Source: Anseranas semipalmata
Lineage: Eukaryota > Chordata > Aves > Anseriformes > Anseranatidae
Assembly (NCBI GenBank): GCA_013399115.1
Contig: VXAA01000897.1
Location: forward strand, 18,720-82,719
Direction of reading: 5' to 3'
Length of the DNA: 64,000 bases
How positions within the stretch are numbered: the stretch's first letter is position 1; the number at the start of each line of letters is the position of its first letter. Positions 38,255 to 48,175 of this stretch are shown here, piece by piece. Below the pieces are notes generated by a model, which was given only the letters and a program-made list of their open reading frames with translations, did not search any database and had not been told where the DNA came from. The position numbers were made by a program, and so were the translations under genes.

Positions 38255-40990
38255 GTGGAAGCTTATGGGCCATTTTGCTTCACGAGGGCAGGCTCTATCA
38301 AGACTTTATATTCCCTAATGATTTAACGAGTTAAGACATATAAGCCACACACATACATGAATGTACGTTTCCTAGTGTGAACACTTAACTTTAAAAGCTA
38401 CTAAGTGCCAAAGACACTTCCCCACAGATGCATAATGAATCTCTCAATTCTTTGGTACAGTGAAACACACAGAATTGTTAGCAAGCTGGATATTAAAGCG
38501 TCTCCAGAAGATGGCTTCAGCTGCCCCAACACTGCTTCCAGAGGACTCTTACAGTATCAATTTCCTTTTTCACTCCACCACTGTAGCTGGTGAGACTCAT
38601 GCCTGAAAAACAATTCCTACAGGAGCTTGCCAGTGGAAAGGAGATACTTTCAGAGGGAACCACGATATTCTGCAGAGAGCAGCTAGGGAACACAGAGCCT
38701 AAAAACAGAGGACCCGTCCCCTCCCAGATTTGAGAACTGGGCTTGTTCCATCTTAACCTTCACCGACTCCCCCAGAAAATCCTCTCTTACATGGGCACAT
38801 CAGCATTTCTACTGATGAAAACCTGGTTAACTAGCTTTGACTGGTTATCACCTAGGTGCTAATAAAGCCCATTATTTCTGAAGACATCCATATAAAATTG
38901 AAAGTTTAGAAATACAGCACTTAGAACTGCAGAACCTACTACTGTGGAATCGCAGACAGTGCAGCTGTTACTAAATGAAAAAAAAGCAACAAATTTAACA
39001 CTTACCACAGGGAATTACTTGGGCAAGGCAGAAAGCAACAAAAAGGGGTTAAAGAGGAAAACACTAATGAATTAGCCACCAAAAAAACTAAGTGAACTTC
39101 AGAGTTGTCCGTGTTTTCCCTCCTTAAAAAATATTTGCAAATTTAATAAATGACTGGAAAAGTATAAATGAACCAAAGTTTCCACTCATGTAACCCAGAA
39201 TAGTTTAGGCTTTTGCTCAAGTAGCTGAATTAAGTGTTCCACAAGCTAAAAGTATTTCATGTGTTATACGGTAGACTAAAATACAACATTATGATACAAT
39301 GAAAATTAATCTCAATGAAACTGAGATTTCATTACATTCAATAGAAACACATAACAAACAACAATAGAGGCACATGATGTAGACTTCCACAGTCACACCC
39401 ATATAGTACAGTCAAGGTCTGTATTTGTACTGGCAGCAGAAAATATCTGTCATTCCTGGAAATGCACTGGAGATGAACAAACAGGATGATAGGGAGTGGA
39501 ACAACACGGCCATGCACATTAGTTATGCTGGCAGAAGGAAGGCTGGCTGGAGCAAGAAACCCCACAGCAGTCCTATACATCTGGAAAACACCTTGGTCTC
39601 CAGGCTGGACCTTGGAACAGCAAGATAATTCTATGCAAGTATGAAGCTGAATCAACATCATGACTATCAGAACAGTGCTCTCCATTTTTCCCTGTGCGAA
39701 ATGATCTACCTGTAAATTGTGCTGCTGATACACCAAGTGACTGAAGTCTCTAGGGTGCGTACCTGTGGAAAAAACTATCTGCAAAAATAAGTCCCACTCA
39801 GCTAGCTGAAAATTTTACTGCATTGGACCATTTCAAAACGATTTTCATTACTTTTTCCTGAATAAAACTTGAATTACTGAAGGAATAAGAAAAACAATCA
39901 CAGAAATTCAGGATGAAAATAAACCCACAACACACTACATATAACCTTACAATAACGTAAACAGAACATCAATATTTTAAATAAAAGTAAAAAAGTTAAA
40001 ACACATGCAAAATACATAGTAAAATAATATCTATCGTTTAAAGCGTAATCCTAACATTTGGTCTTCACTAAAAAAATGTACTTTGACCTGACACTTCCAA
40101 ATATACATCACAAATACTTAACTATCTTCAGCAATCAAGCTATAATTATGTACTTAAAGTACAGTAGATTTCTTAAGTTTACACGCCTCATCTAGCCAAA
40201 GACTCCCTGAAACTTTACTATATTGATAAGAATGTCTTTTATAGACAACAATTAACCAACTCCATAATCTTAGACATTATAAACTTGGTCAATTTTTCAA
40301 TCCAATAGAAATTTAGTTTCCCTATTAACTAAGTTATGACCATAAAATGATACAGATGCACATACACACAAAAAAAAACCTTTTTAATATATTCATTATA
40401 CAGACTGGATACACAAATTTGTATGTTAAAGTGTCAGATATGAACAAAATTTGCATCATTTAAATTTCTTCTTTTCATCAAGAGTTTCAACATACTAGCT
40501 GTAAATATGCTCAGTTTTTTTTTCTGTGATGATTAATAGTTGCAGGGCAGAAACCAAGCATTACAATAAATATATTAAGCACTGTTCTCTTGTCATTCCC
40601 CAACGTTTTTTGGCTTCATGATCCTGCTAAAAACTGATGTTTAACTTCAAGTTGGCTATGTAATTTCTACAGAAACTTAATACCAATAAGTACTGCAAAA
40701 TAAATATAAACATACTTTACTGCATACATATTTGAGTTATAGAAAGAATCTTACAACAGGAGCAGAGGATAATATACCTATCAATGTCAGATTTAAATGA
40801 CATCTAATAAAAAACAAACTTCAGAACATTCAGGAAGAAAATGATGATGCAGAACCCAAATTATACCACTCCACAATTCGATCAACCAGCTGATTTTAAT
40901 CAGTGAAATAACTTTTTTTAGAAAATTGAGTTCTTGACTTCTTGACATTTCAGATCACAATGAAATTCACATCAAATCAAATGAGGTAAA

Positions 40991-42889
40991 TTACAACGAT
41001 GAATGTTCAAACAATATGACCTGTGCCTGACTTTCTGATGCTGTTCGCTTGAGCAGCCTAATTTGGTCCAGTTCTGAATGTCCCATTGAATTGTCAGTTA
41101 GAGATTGCACTGGGTCAGTTATGTTGTATCTGCCAGGCTGATAAAAACCATAATATTCTATTCTCTTTTCCCCTGAGTTTTCCAGCACCTTTAGTCTCTG
41201 TCTAAACCGAATAACTTTATAGGTTAAGAACAGGATCACAGCACAAGCCAGAATGAAAAAGGCTAGCAAAATGTCAAAAGCCTGATTCAGCTTTTCAACC
41301 TGTTGTGTACAAAGTACGGATGTTTGTAATGATACAGGACCTGCATCTGTTGGAAATAAACCTTCTCCTTCTATGGTTCTGTTAACAGGTGTGATCTGTG
41401 CTGGTATTTGTACTGGTAATACTGATAATGTTGTAGTCGTCTGTGACGGAATTTCAGCAGCATTTTCTTCATAATGCAAAGGGTTAGCAGATGTAGCTGT
41501 AGTTCCTTCCCAGAAAGTAACGTATTTTGTATCCACATTAACAAACCGTTCAAAAGTGTTGTGCCTATTTACCTTATGCCATGCCATTAGCAAGGTGGTA
41601 GTGCTATGATGGATATCTGCAGATCCTAGATTCCAGGCTGCTTCTGGGCTGGCAGTGGGGCTACTGCAGTTTGCAAACTGAGTCCACCTAATGTAGTGCA
41701 AAGGTCTGCCACGCATACTGAGGGGATTTTGACAATGAATTTTAACAGAAATAGGAGATGATGCTAGCCAATTAAGTAACCCAAGCATTTTGCAGCTGCA
41801 GTTCCAAGGATTATAATTTATCTGTAGATGAGTTAAAGACACTAAGGGCTTGAGCACTTCAGGTTGCAACTCTGTAATATTATTAAATGCTAAACTGAGT
41901 ATTTTAAGTGACTGTCCCATTTTTTCAAAGGTACCATCGTCAATACTAGTTATTTTATTTCTGTCTAACTGCAGATACATTAAATTGTTCAATAAAGTAA
42001 AAGTGCTGGAATTTATATTTTCTAAGTCATTATAACTTAAGATTAACTGGCTAAGATTGTTTAATCCAAAAAAACCATTTACAGAAATATATTTTAGCTT
42101 TACGCTTTTTAAAGATAGATATTTAAGCTTGTTAAGTCCTTTAAATGCAAAACAATGTATTGACCCAATAGGATTGTGAGACAAAGAAAGTCTTTCAAGA
42201 TTTTTGAGCCTTCCAATGGCATTTGATGGCACAAGTGTTAAATTGTTACCTTCAAGGAACAAATATACAAGGTTTTCAAGATGATAAAATGCTGTATCCG
42301 ATATCCGTGAAATCTTATTATTGGCTAGGTTAAGTGTCTGAAGACTTATCATTCCCAAGAAAGTTCCACTTCCAAGGACACGAAGGCGATTTCTTTGAAG
42401 TGTTAAATATCTAACAGAAAGGAGATCACTAAATAATCCTCTGGGAACAAAAGCTATTTGATTATTCTGAAGGTATAAATAACGAAGATTGGAAAGACCT
42501 TCAAAGATTCCTGGATCCAGGCGTTTAATATTATTGTTATCTAGATGCAAGTAACACAGTTTAGGAAGTTCCACAAAAGCTTTCGGGTGTACATATGAAA
42601 TATTGGAATTATCCATGTAAAGTGCAGCAAGCTTCGGAAGGCCTGTTAATTCATTTGGAATGACATGTGATATATTATTCCCACTGAGGTATACAAGAAT
42701 TGCAGTTTTGGGGAAGTTCCGGGGGATGCTTGAAAGACCCAAGTTACAACACGTAACTTGCCTCCCTGTGCAGAGCTGGCAAACAGCTGGACAACCAAGA
42801 ACCTCCTTCTGGAGGAGCAACAAAAGAAAGCCATTAAGGAGATACAGGAATGCTCCTGTGCAGGGTGGAAAACTTTGTAGTCCACACAT
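40991..42889 (-). CDS. LRRC70: LRRC70 (synleurin), leucine-rich repeat membrane protein
   Basis: A single exon encodes 632 residues, close to the 622 of human. The order is: signal sequence (about 1-32, hydrophobic core FLYLLNGFLLLLL), Cys-rich LRRNT (33-60), about thirteen LRRs of the LxxLxLxxNxI type (about 61-360), LRRCT starting NPWNCSCKMLGL (360-408), a Thr/Ser/Pro-rich stalk with several N-glycosylation sequons, a transmembrane helix (about 537-560, FDILLAFFILACAVILFLTY) and a cytoplasmic tail ending QAQVILFEHSSL, which is highly conserved with human. Synleurin was reported to heighten cellular responses to cytokines and growth factors; its binding partners are uncertain. I chose the ATG at 42889 because the human protein starts at the equivalent MCGLQ. 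An in-frame ATG nine codons upstream (42916) is possible. The gene sits in an IPO11 intron on the same strand. Confidence 0.96.
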   Translation of the reverse strand: MCGLQSFPPCTGAFLYLLNGFLLLLLQKEVLGCPAVCQLCTGRQVTCCNLGLSSIPRNFPKTAILVYLSGNNISHVIPNELTGLPKLAALYMDNSNISYVHPKAFVELPKLCYLHLDNNNIKRLDPGIFEGLSNLRYLYLQNNQIAFVPRGLFSDLLSVRYLTLQRNRLRVLGSGTFLGMISLQTLNLANNKISRISDTAFYHLENLVYLFLEGNNLTLVPSNAIGRLKNLERLSLSHNPIGSIHCFAFKGLNKLKYLSLKSVKLKYISVNGFFGLNNLSQLILSYNDLENINSSTFTLLNNLMYLQLDRNKITSIDDGTFEKMGQSLKILSLAFNNITELQPEVLKPLVSLTHLQINYNPWNCSCKMLGLLNWLASSPISVKIHCQNPLSMRGRPLHYIRWTQFANCSSPTASPEAAWNLGSADIHHSTTTLLMAWHKVNRHNTFERFVNVDTKYVTFWEGTTATSANPLHYEENAAEIPSQTTTTLSVLPVQIPAQITPVNRTIEGEGLFPTDAGPVSLQTSVLCTQQVEKLNQAFDILLAFFILACAVILFLTYKVIRFRQRLKVLENSGEKRIEYYGFYQPGRYNITDPVQSLTDNSMGHSELDQIRLLKRTASESQAQVILFEHSSL

Positions 42890-42927
42890 ATCCCTGTCTT
42901 TGGCCTTCTCACTCATCTCTGACTTCA
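42890..42927 (-). other. LRRC70 5' UTR in the coding exon, with 3' splice site
   Basis: On the minus strand a T-rich tract (TTTTTTTTTATCTCTACTAG) ends at 42928, a textbook acceptor, and the exon begins TGAAGTCAGAG at 42927. It leaves 38 bases of 5' UTR before the chosen ATG. The open frame continues to the acceptor without a stop, so a start at the upstream ATG (42916) cannot be excluded. Confidence 0.75.
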
Positions 42928-43399
42928 CTAGTAGAGATAAAAAAAAAGTTTATGAAGATTATTCATTTGAAATTAAGGATTCTACTTGTACATTCTTTAA
43001 AAAAATACAGGTGTTGCTTTCAAGATTGGTATTTTATATATTCTCCTCTGATGCCAAATAAGCAATTTCAAAATAAAACTTTTAAGTTTCATGATTTTGC
43101 ACTACATGGAAAAAAATTTCAAAGTAAATGAATAGCGAAATAAATATACCACCAAAATAGACAGAAAATAATTAACTGGTTACAGCATAAAAGCTGCCAA
43201 AATAATGGCTTCTAGTAAATTCAAGATACTGTTTATTAATTATTTTAAACAGTTAAAAATGACTAGGAACTTTTTCAATAGTATTCAAGTAAAAGTGCTG
43301 ACTATAAACAAGTTTCCTTTCATTTGCGCCTCGTGTATAATTTGAATTTGCTTTTATAAAGTTGAGTTACATTCAAAATATACAAAAACAACTCCTTAC

Positions 43400-43570
43400 C
43401 CCAAATCCGAAGTTCATTATTTCCGTTATTTAGTTGTTTTGCAGTTTGTTAGGTTATTACCGGTTGACTGACTACACTCATCTGCGAAACGTTTGTAAAA
43501 GCAATATCGTTGTGTACTACAGCTCTTACATTTTGCCCCCGGATTTGCAACTGTTCACTCAGGAAACTCA
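43400..43570 (-). promoter_or_regulatory. Candidate LRRC70 non-coding first exon and promoter
   Basis: On the minus strand a strong donor (GGG then GTAAGGAG, GT at 43399-43398) lies 472 bases upstream of the LRRC70 acceptor at 42928. The preceding 170 bases are richer in CpG than their surroundings, with CpG in ACCGG, TGCGAAACG, ATCG and CCCCGG contexts, and further up lies GTTGCCATGG, resembling an RFX half-site (43591-43600). Human LRRC70 also has a separate non-coding first exon. The transcription start is not determined; boundaries other than the donor are approximate. Confidence 0.4.
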
Positions 43571-46500
43571 GAAAGAAGTGGTTAAACTGAGGTTGCCATG
43601 GATACAGGAAACCGTCAGACAGGAAGTCATTTTATCTGTGCTTCAGAAGTATTGTTGGAAAGGAAATCTCAACTATGTTTCTAGAAAACCAAGAATTATC
43701 CTAGTTTGTAACTGCTGCCTTTTTTTTTTTAAAGAAAAAAACAAAAAAACCCACTGATTTTAAAGAGCTCTAAAGAGTTTTGTTTAAGACAGTTAGGTGT
43801 AACTATTACAAGAAAGCATACCTTCTTGTAACAATACTATTGCCTTATCTGTCAATCCCTTATTTTCCAGCCAGAAAACAAAATGTTTTATTAAATAGCA
43901 ACATTTATATTGTTCCATCTCTGTCTACAGAGACAAACTCCTCATGTAAGCAAGGTCCTGTGAAACGGAGAACAGCGAGGTCTGGACGGCAAGGCCTGGG
44001 GAACCCCTGCCATGGTACCCTGGGCATGCCAGCCAGGCAAAACCCACCAGCAAGCCCAGGGGAGCCTAGCAAATCTTGGAGATGAGAACTGCGTGACATG
44101 GTACTGAACAGCTGTGTGTTACATTTACACCACATATATAGTTTACATAATATATTTGCATAGTTTATGTATTCATAATATATTTTTACATTATATTTCA
44201 GTCTTGATCCAGGCACTTAGTTAATTTTCACTTTAGGCCACTTTTTTTTTTTAAGCCTACCTATCTGCACAAGTCTATGCATGTTCTAAAATCCACATCC
44301 TAGGTACATGGCTTTAGTTTCCTTCAGTGTCCCTTGTGCAAATAAAGAGTGCAAATGTGAACTATAAATAGTCCCCTCACTTAAGTACCGGACACTACAT
44401 CCTCAGTTTATCTGTCACAGGGACTAAACGTTTGCAAAATCCAATGACATAATCAAAAGGGGAAATGGTGAAATAATAAAGAGATATAAAGTTAGAGATT
44501 AAACCTAAAAATATAAAATCACAATTTATACTAACATGAGACATTTTGCTCAGCAAGATGACAAAGCCCATCAATAGCTAGAGTCAAACACAATACACTA
44601 CAAAAGAATCAAGTAGCTTCAGCCACAAACATCTCACATCGGAAGCATGAGTTCACATAAGGGGCAAAACATCATCCAAAATATCTTTGTCTATAATAAC
44701 CCAAATTGAAATGCAGGAAGCACACAAGCAAAAGAAGCAGAATAAAGAAACACTTTTGAAGTGGCTTTCTTCCAAATTCTGCCTAAAGAAACTCCCATTT
44801 CTAAAGCTTTAAAAAAATGTTTTAACCAAATACAACTGGCTTTACTGGCTTTTTATGTTTGAAATCTAAAACACAAAACAATGTCAACTGAAATTCTTCA
44901 ATTTTTCAAACAGAGCTGGCCAAAAGCACCTAGAGTTGGAATGGAGGTGAATGTTTAAAAAAAAAAAAAAAAAAGAAATGTAATGATCTTTAATTCTGTC
45001 TCTTAAAATACCTAAAGGAAGAAATCAGCAGAACCACTAAAATTGGTTCCTGGGCCAATTTAGACATAGACAGTATCAATTACAACCCAGAATTTGAACT
45101 GCATTTGATTCTTTATTCTGAGACCATTAAACCAACAGGAAAACTAATTGTTCTTTAAAATTAACTATTAATTTTACATTAGCTTTTTTTTTTTTTACTG
45201 TATTTAATATTATTGTTGATGCAAAGGAAAGTAAAATAAAATGGCCTATCATTTCCTTAAAGCAGTAAACAGTGAAATAGTTTTGAACAGTCCCCATGAT
45301 GATTAGGGAAATATCCCAGATATGGAGGAGAGCAGTAAGAGTAAATGAAAAAGAGTACTCAGATCAGATACAATCAGGTGAAGGGAAAAGCAGAAACTGA
45401 CCAAAAATGAAAAGTTACTTCATGCAGGAAATAATGTTCTACCTATGCTACACTGCATACAGCCTATTTATATTGACATTTACTTGGGTAAAGAAATCAT
45501 AAAAAGTATTTCTTCTGAGATGTGCTGTGTGAAAGAACTCCAAAGGACTGAAAGAAGCAAGTCCTGATCTAAAAAAGTTCTGAAGGACAAATACTAATAG
45601 ATCTCCCTTATTGAAAATGGTCACAATATTTGGAAAGACTGAAATAATTACTGAAATTCTGTGGGATATCAAATAGTATGGAAATTTAGAGAAAACAGTA
45701 GGGTATAGGCCAGATAAACAAAAGTTGGTGCCCAGAAAGTTGCTAAACATCTCTGTGGTCTTGTACTAAAGGTGACTTATACTAATAAAAATTTTGCTCA
45801 AACCCTGGCTACTGCTGTGGTCCTGAGCACATCCTTGTACTTTCTGATCATCAGGTCCCACACAAAATGAGGAAGAAAGTCTTAATCCAGGTCTTGGCTC
45901 CTTTCAATTCACGGTAGCAATTCTGCTGAAAATCTTGTCTTGTACTCCGTAAGAAATGGCACCTAGAGTCCTGCAAATCTGATCTGATTGAAATTTCTAG
46001 GTGTTATTTCATTAACAGTACACACTTAAAATATCTGAGAGCAGTATCTGTTAGGGAAGAGGCAAAACATGCCATGTAACTGATGACATTTTGGGGAAAA
46101 CCATTAAAAATTGTTATAGGCCTTTCTCAAACTGGCTATTCCATAAAAAAAGAAAATTCATCATTAAGTTAAAACTATAAAGAAAGCAATTAAACAGAAC
46201 CCTCCCCAAACGGTTCTTTAAAAAGAGCTTTGGCAGCTCCAATAGTAGTATATTTTATTCACCGCAGATTTTGTTCTCCAGCAATAGAAAGAGCAAGTTT
46301 ATATGTGAATATAGCTTCAGATGGCATAGAGATTTATTTTTGAATCCTGAAGTGACTTTTATCTTAATATGTTAACATTATTAAAGTTACTAGTGTCATT
46401 TCTTCCTAACATATTAAAATCGAGTTCAAATGACTCCTTGCCAATACATGCAAAGTCTGAGCAACAGCAATTTATCAAATTCTTCATAAAATGACAGGTC

Positions 46501-47400
46501 AAAACAACTGAAAGAGCACACAAGCACTACACCTAGCGCTTTCCAAGCCACCTCTATTTTCTCAGGAACCAATGTTAGATTAAAGTATGATTCAGGTTAA
46601 GAATGTAACAGAATAAAATAGTCATCCAACTCAAAATTGTGCACAGCAGAAAAACAAGTTCAAGTTCAAAAGTTAGAAGTGCAACAAGTTCAGATACATG
46701 TTCAAAAGTTACCCATCTTGCATTAAAGCCAATTTTTGAAGAGGGATTTCATTTTCAATCATTACGAAGTTATGTTAAGGTCACACACTGAAGGAAAACC
46801 AATTCCTATCACTGCAATTATTCTTTTGAGCTTGTAAGAGTGAAACTCTCTGTTTCCCTCCCACCATGTATTTCATAAGAAATTATATAGCCCAGTAAAA
46901 CCATAAAGGGGCAAAAGTTAAAAATGGCCTCCATGTGATGCAGTGGATATCCCAACACAGAATTCAGAAGAAAAATCACAAGGTCAGTTGTTCTCTATTA
47001 CCATTTCCCTTGATTTTTTTTTTGCTATAGAAATGGTCAGTCCTTAAAAGTACTGAGTTCCCCCAGCCCTGCTTATTTTCATCTTCTCTTTGCTATTACC
47101 ATCCTAATAATTTAGCAAGTACCTCTTCTTGCAAGTCTTCTGCTTTTATTCTTCACATATGGGCTAAGAGGCACTTTTCTTGTTTTGTATTCAAATAGCT
47201 ACCACCTTCTACCCACATCCTTCTCTCAGGTTAAAGTAATTCAGCTACAAACCTACTGCTTGGGTAGAATATCCATCAACATTTAATCTCATTTCACCTA
47301 GCTTTATCCAGGAACACCTGGACTTCTGTGATGTACACAACAGGTTGTCCTGCTATGTACATCTTGCTAATGTTAAGATATCAGGCCTCAACCCTCCCCC
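43571..47400 (-). other. Large IPO11 intron, part upstream of LRRC70
   Basis: No coding sequence or CR1 is visible. A GC-rich patch of about 120 bases at 43965-44085 stands out from the AT-rich background and is discussed in the findings. Poly(A) near 44958 and poly(T) near 45186 are present. Confidence 0.55.
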
Positions 47401-47419
47401 CTTTGACTTTTTTTTTTTT

Positions 47420-48175
47420 CTCTGTTATCATCATGGGGGGTTCTAAATCCAGTTGTGCACCCTTAGGGTGAATTACTCACCCTACTCCCTTGTCAGCATT
47501 TGTCTGCGGACAAGCTTGTTCCTTGAGAAGTCAGCCCTGAGATGCACATCCCCTCAGGGGTACCTTGAGAGGCATCCCAGCTCAGGGGGAGATCAAGGGT
47601 GCAGCCCTCAAGAGTGGTCCCTGGAGAGCTCAAGGGGCTCTTTGCTGAGGACTACTATTTATAGGACCACGAGACTGACTAACAGACTTTTAGTCAGCAC
47701 TTTTCAATCCTGGCTGTGGCTCAGACAAGGCAACTTTGGTATTTTCCACCATCCCTGCCATGCTGGTCCCTTGCAGAAAGTACAGTTCTGGTACTCCCCA
47801 GAGCCCAGGCTGCAGGGTCTGAGATGCGATCAGGGAGTGCCTGTTCATACGCACCCTGTTATGCCTGTTGCCCACTGACAATGGAGGACTGACATAACGT
47901 TAGTTAATCTTGAACCACAGCTGAGTTGGGGAAAAGCTACTCCACCACAGAGATCAAGGGTTACAGCTAGCCATGATCCCTGTAGAGCTCAGACAGCTTT
48001 TTTCTAGCCACTGTATTTATAAGATGAAGTGATTGACTCATAGTCAGATTCCTTACCACGTTCTGGAACTCCGAAGTGCAAGGAATGGCCACATCAAGGC
48101 CTTCTGTGGCTCATAAACCTGAGCGAGACTTACGTCAAGTGCAGGAGGAGTACGTACCCACCACAGACCATTAAC
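47420..48175. repeat. Possible LTR-like repeat with two diverged units
   Basis: Two blocks, 47590-47680 and 47951-48050, share the order GAGATCAAGGG, a TCCCTG(G/T)AGAGCTCA segment, a GCTCTTTGCT/GCTTTTTTCT segment, TATTTATA and a GACTGACTA/GATTGACTCA segment, at an offset of about 360 bases. A TATA box preceded by GC-richer sequence and repeated as a unit resembles solo or tandem avian retroviral LTRs. I see no retroviral coding sequence, primer-binding site or sure TG...CA ends. The 141-codon open frame across the first unit is not recognised as a protein. Confidence 0.35.

Larger units (their letters stand above)
33979..40990 (-). other. Large IPO11 intron, part 3' of LRRC70
   Basis: This is the left part of the 22.8 kb phase 2 intron (33979-56823). 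No transposon is seen. It contains the C homopolymer at 37113-37136, a hairpin and 20-bp tandem repeat at 37692-37767, an unexplained open frame at 38039-38254 and chance open frames near 39.3-39.8 kb. The 3' UTR of LRRC70 must extend leftwards from 40991; no canonical AATAAA is seen in the first 600 bases, only ATTAAA at about 40382-40387. Confidence 0.6.

Noticed and set aside
39338..39784. Minus-strand open frame of 148 codons
   Set aside because: It has no family resemblance, a composition rich in hydrophobic and His residues without domain order, and no splice or promoter context. I regard it as chance.
42887..42928. LRRC70 start at 42928 giving a 645-residue protein
   Set aside because: The codon at 42928-42926 is GTG, not ATG, and it overlaps the splice acceptor (the exon begins at 42927). 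The human protein aligns from the ATG at 42889.
43434..43757. Plus-strand 107-codon frame over the LRRC70 promoter region
   Set aside because: It is antisense to the predicted first exon, ends in a poly(T)/poly(A)-derived tail of Phe and Lys, and has no recognisable domain.
47453..47878. Plus-strand open frame of 141 codons
   Set aside because: It lies across the LTR-like repeat and resembles no retroviral or cellular protein.
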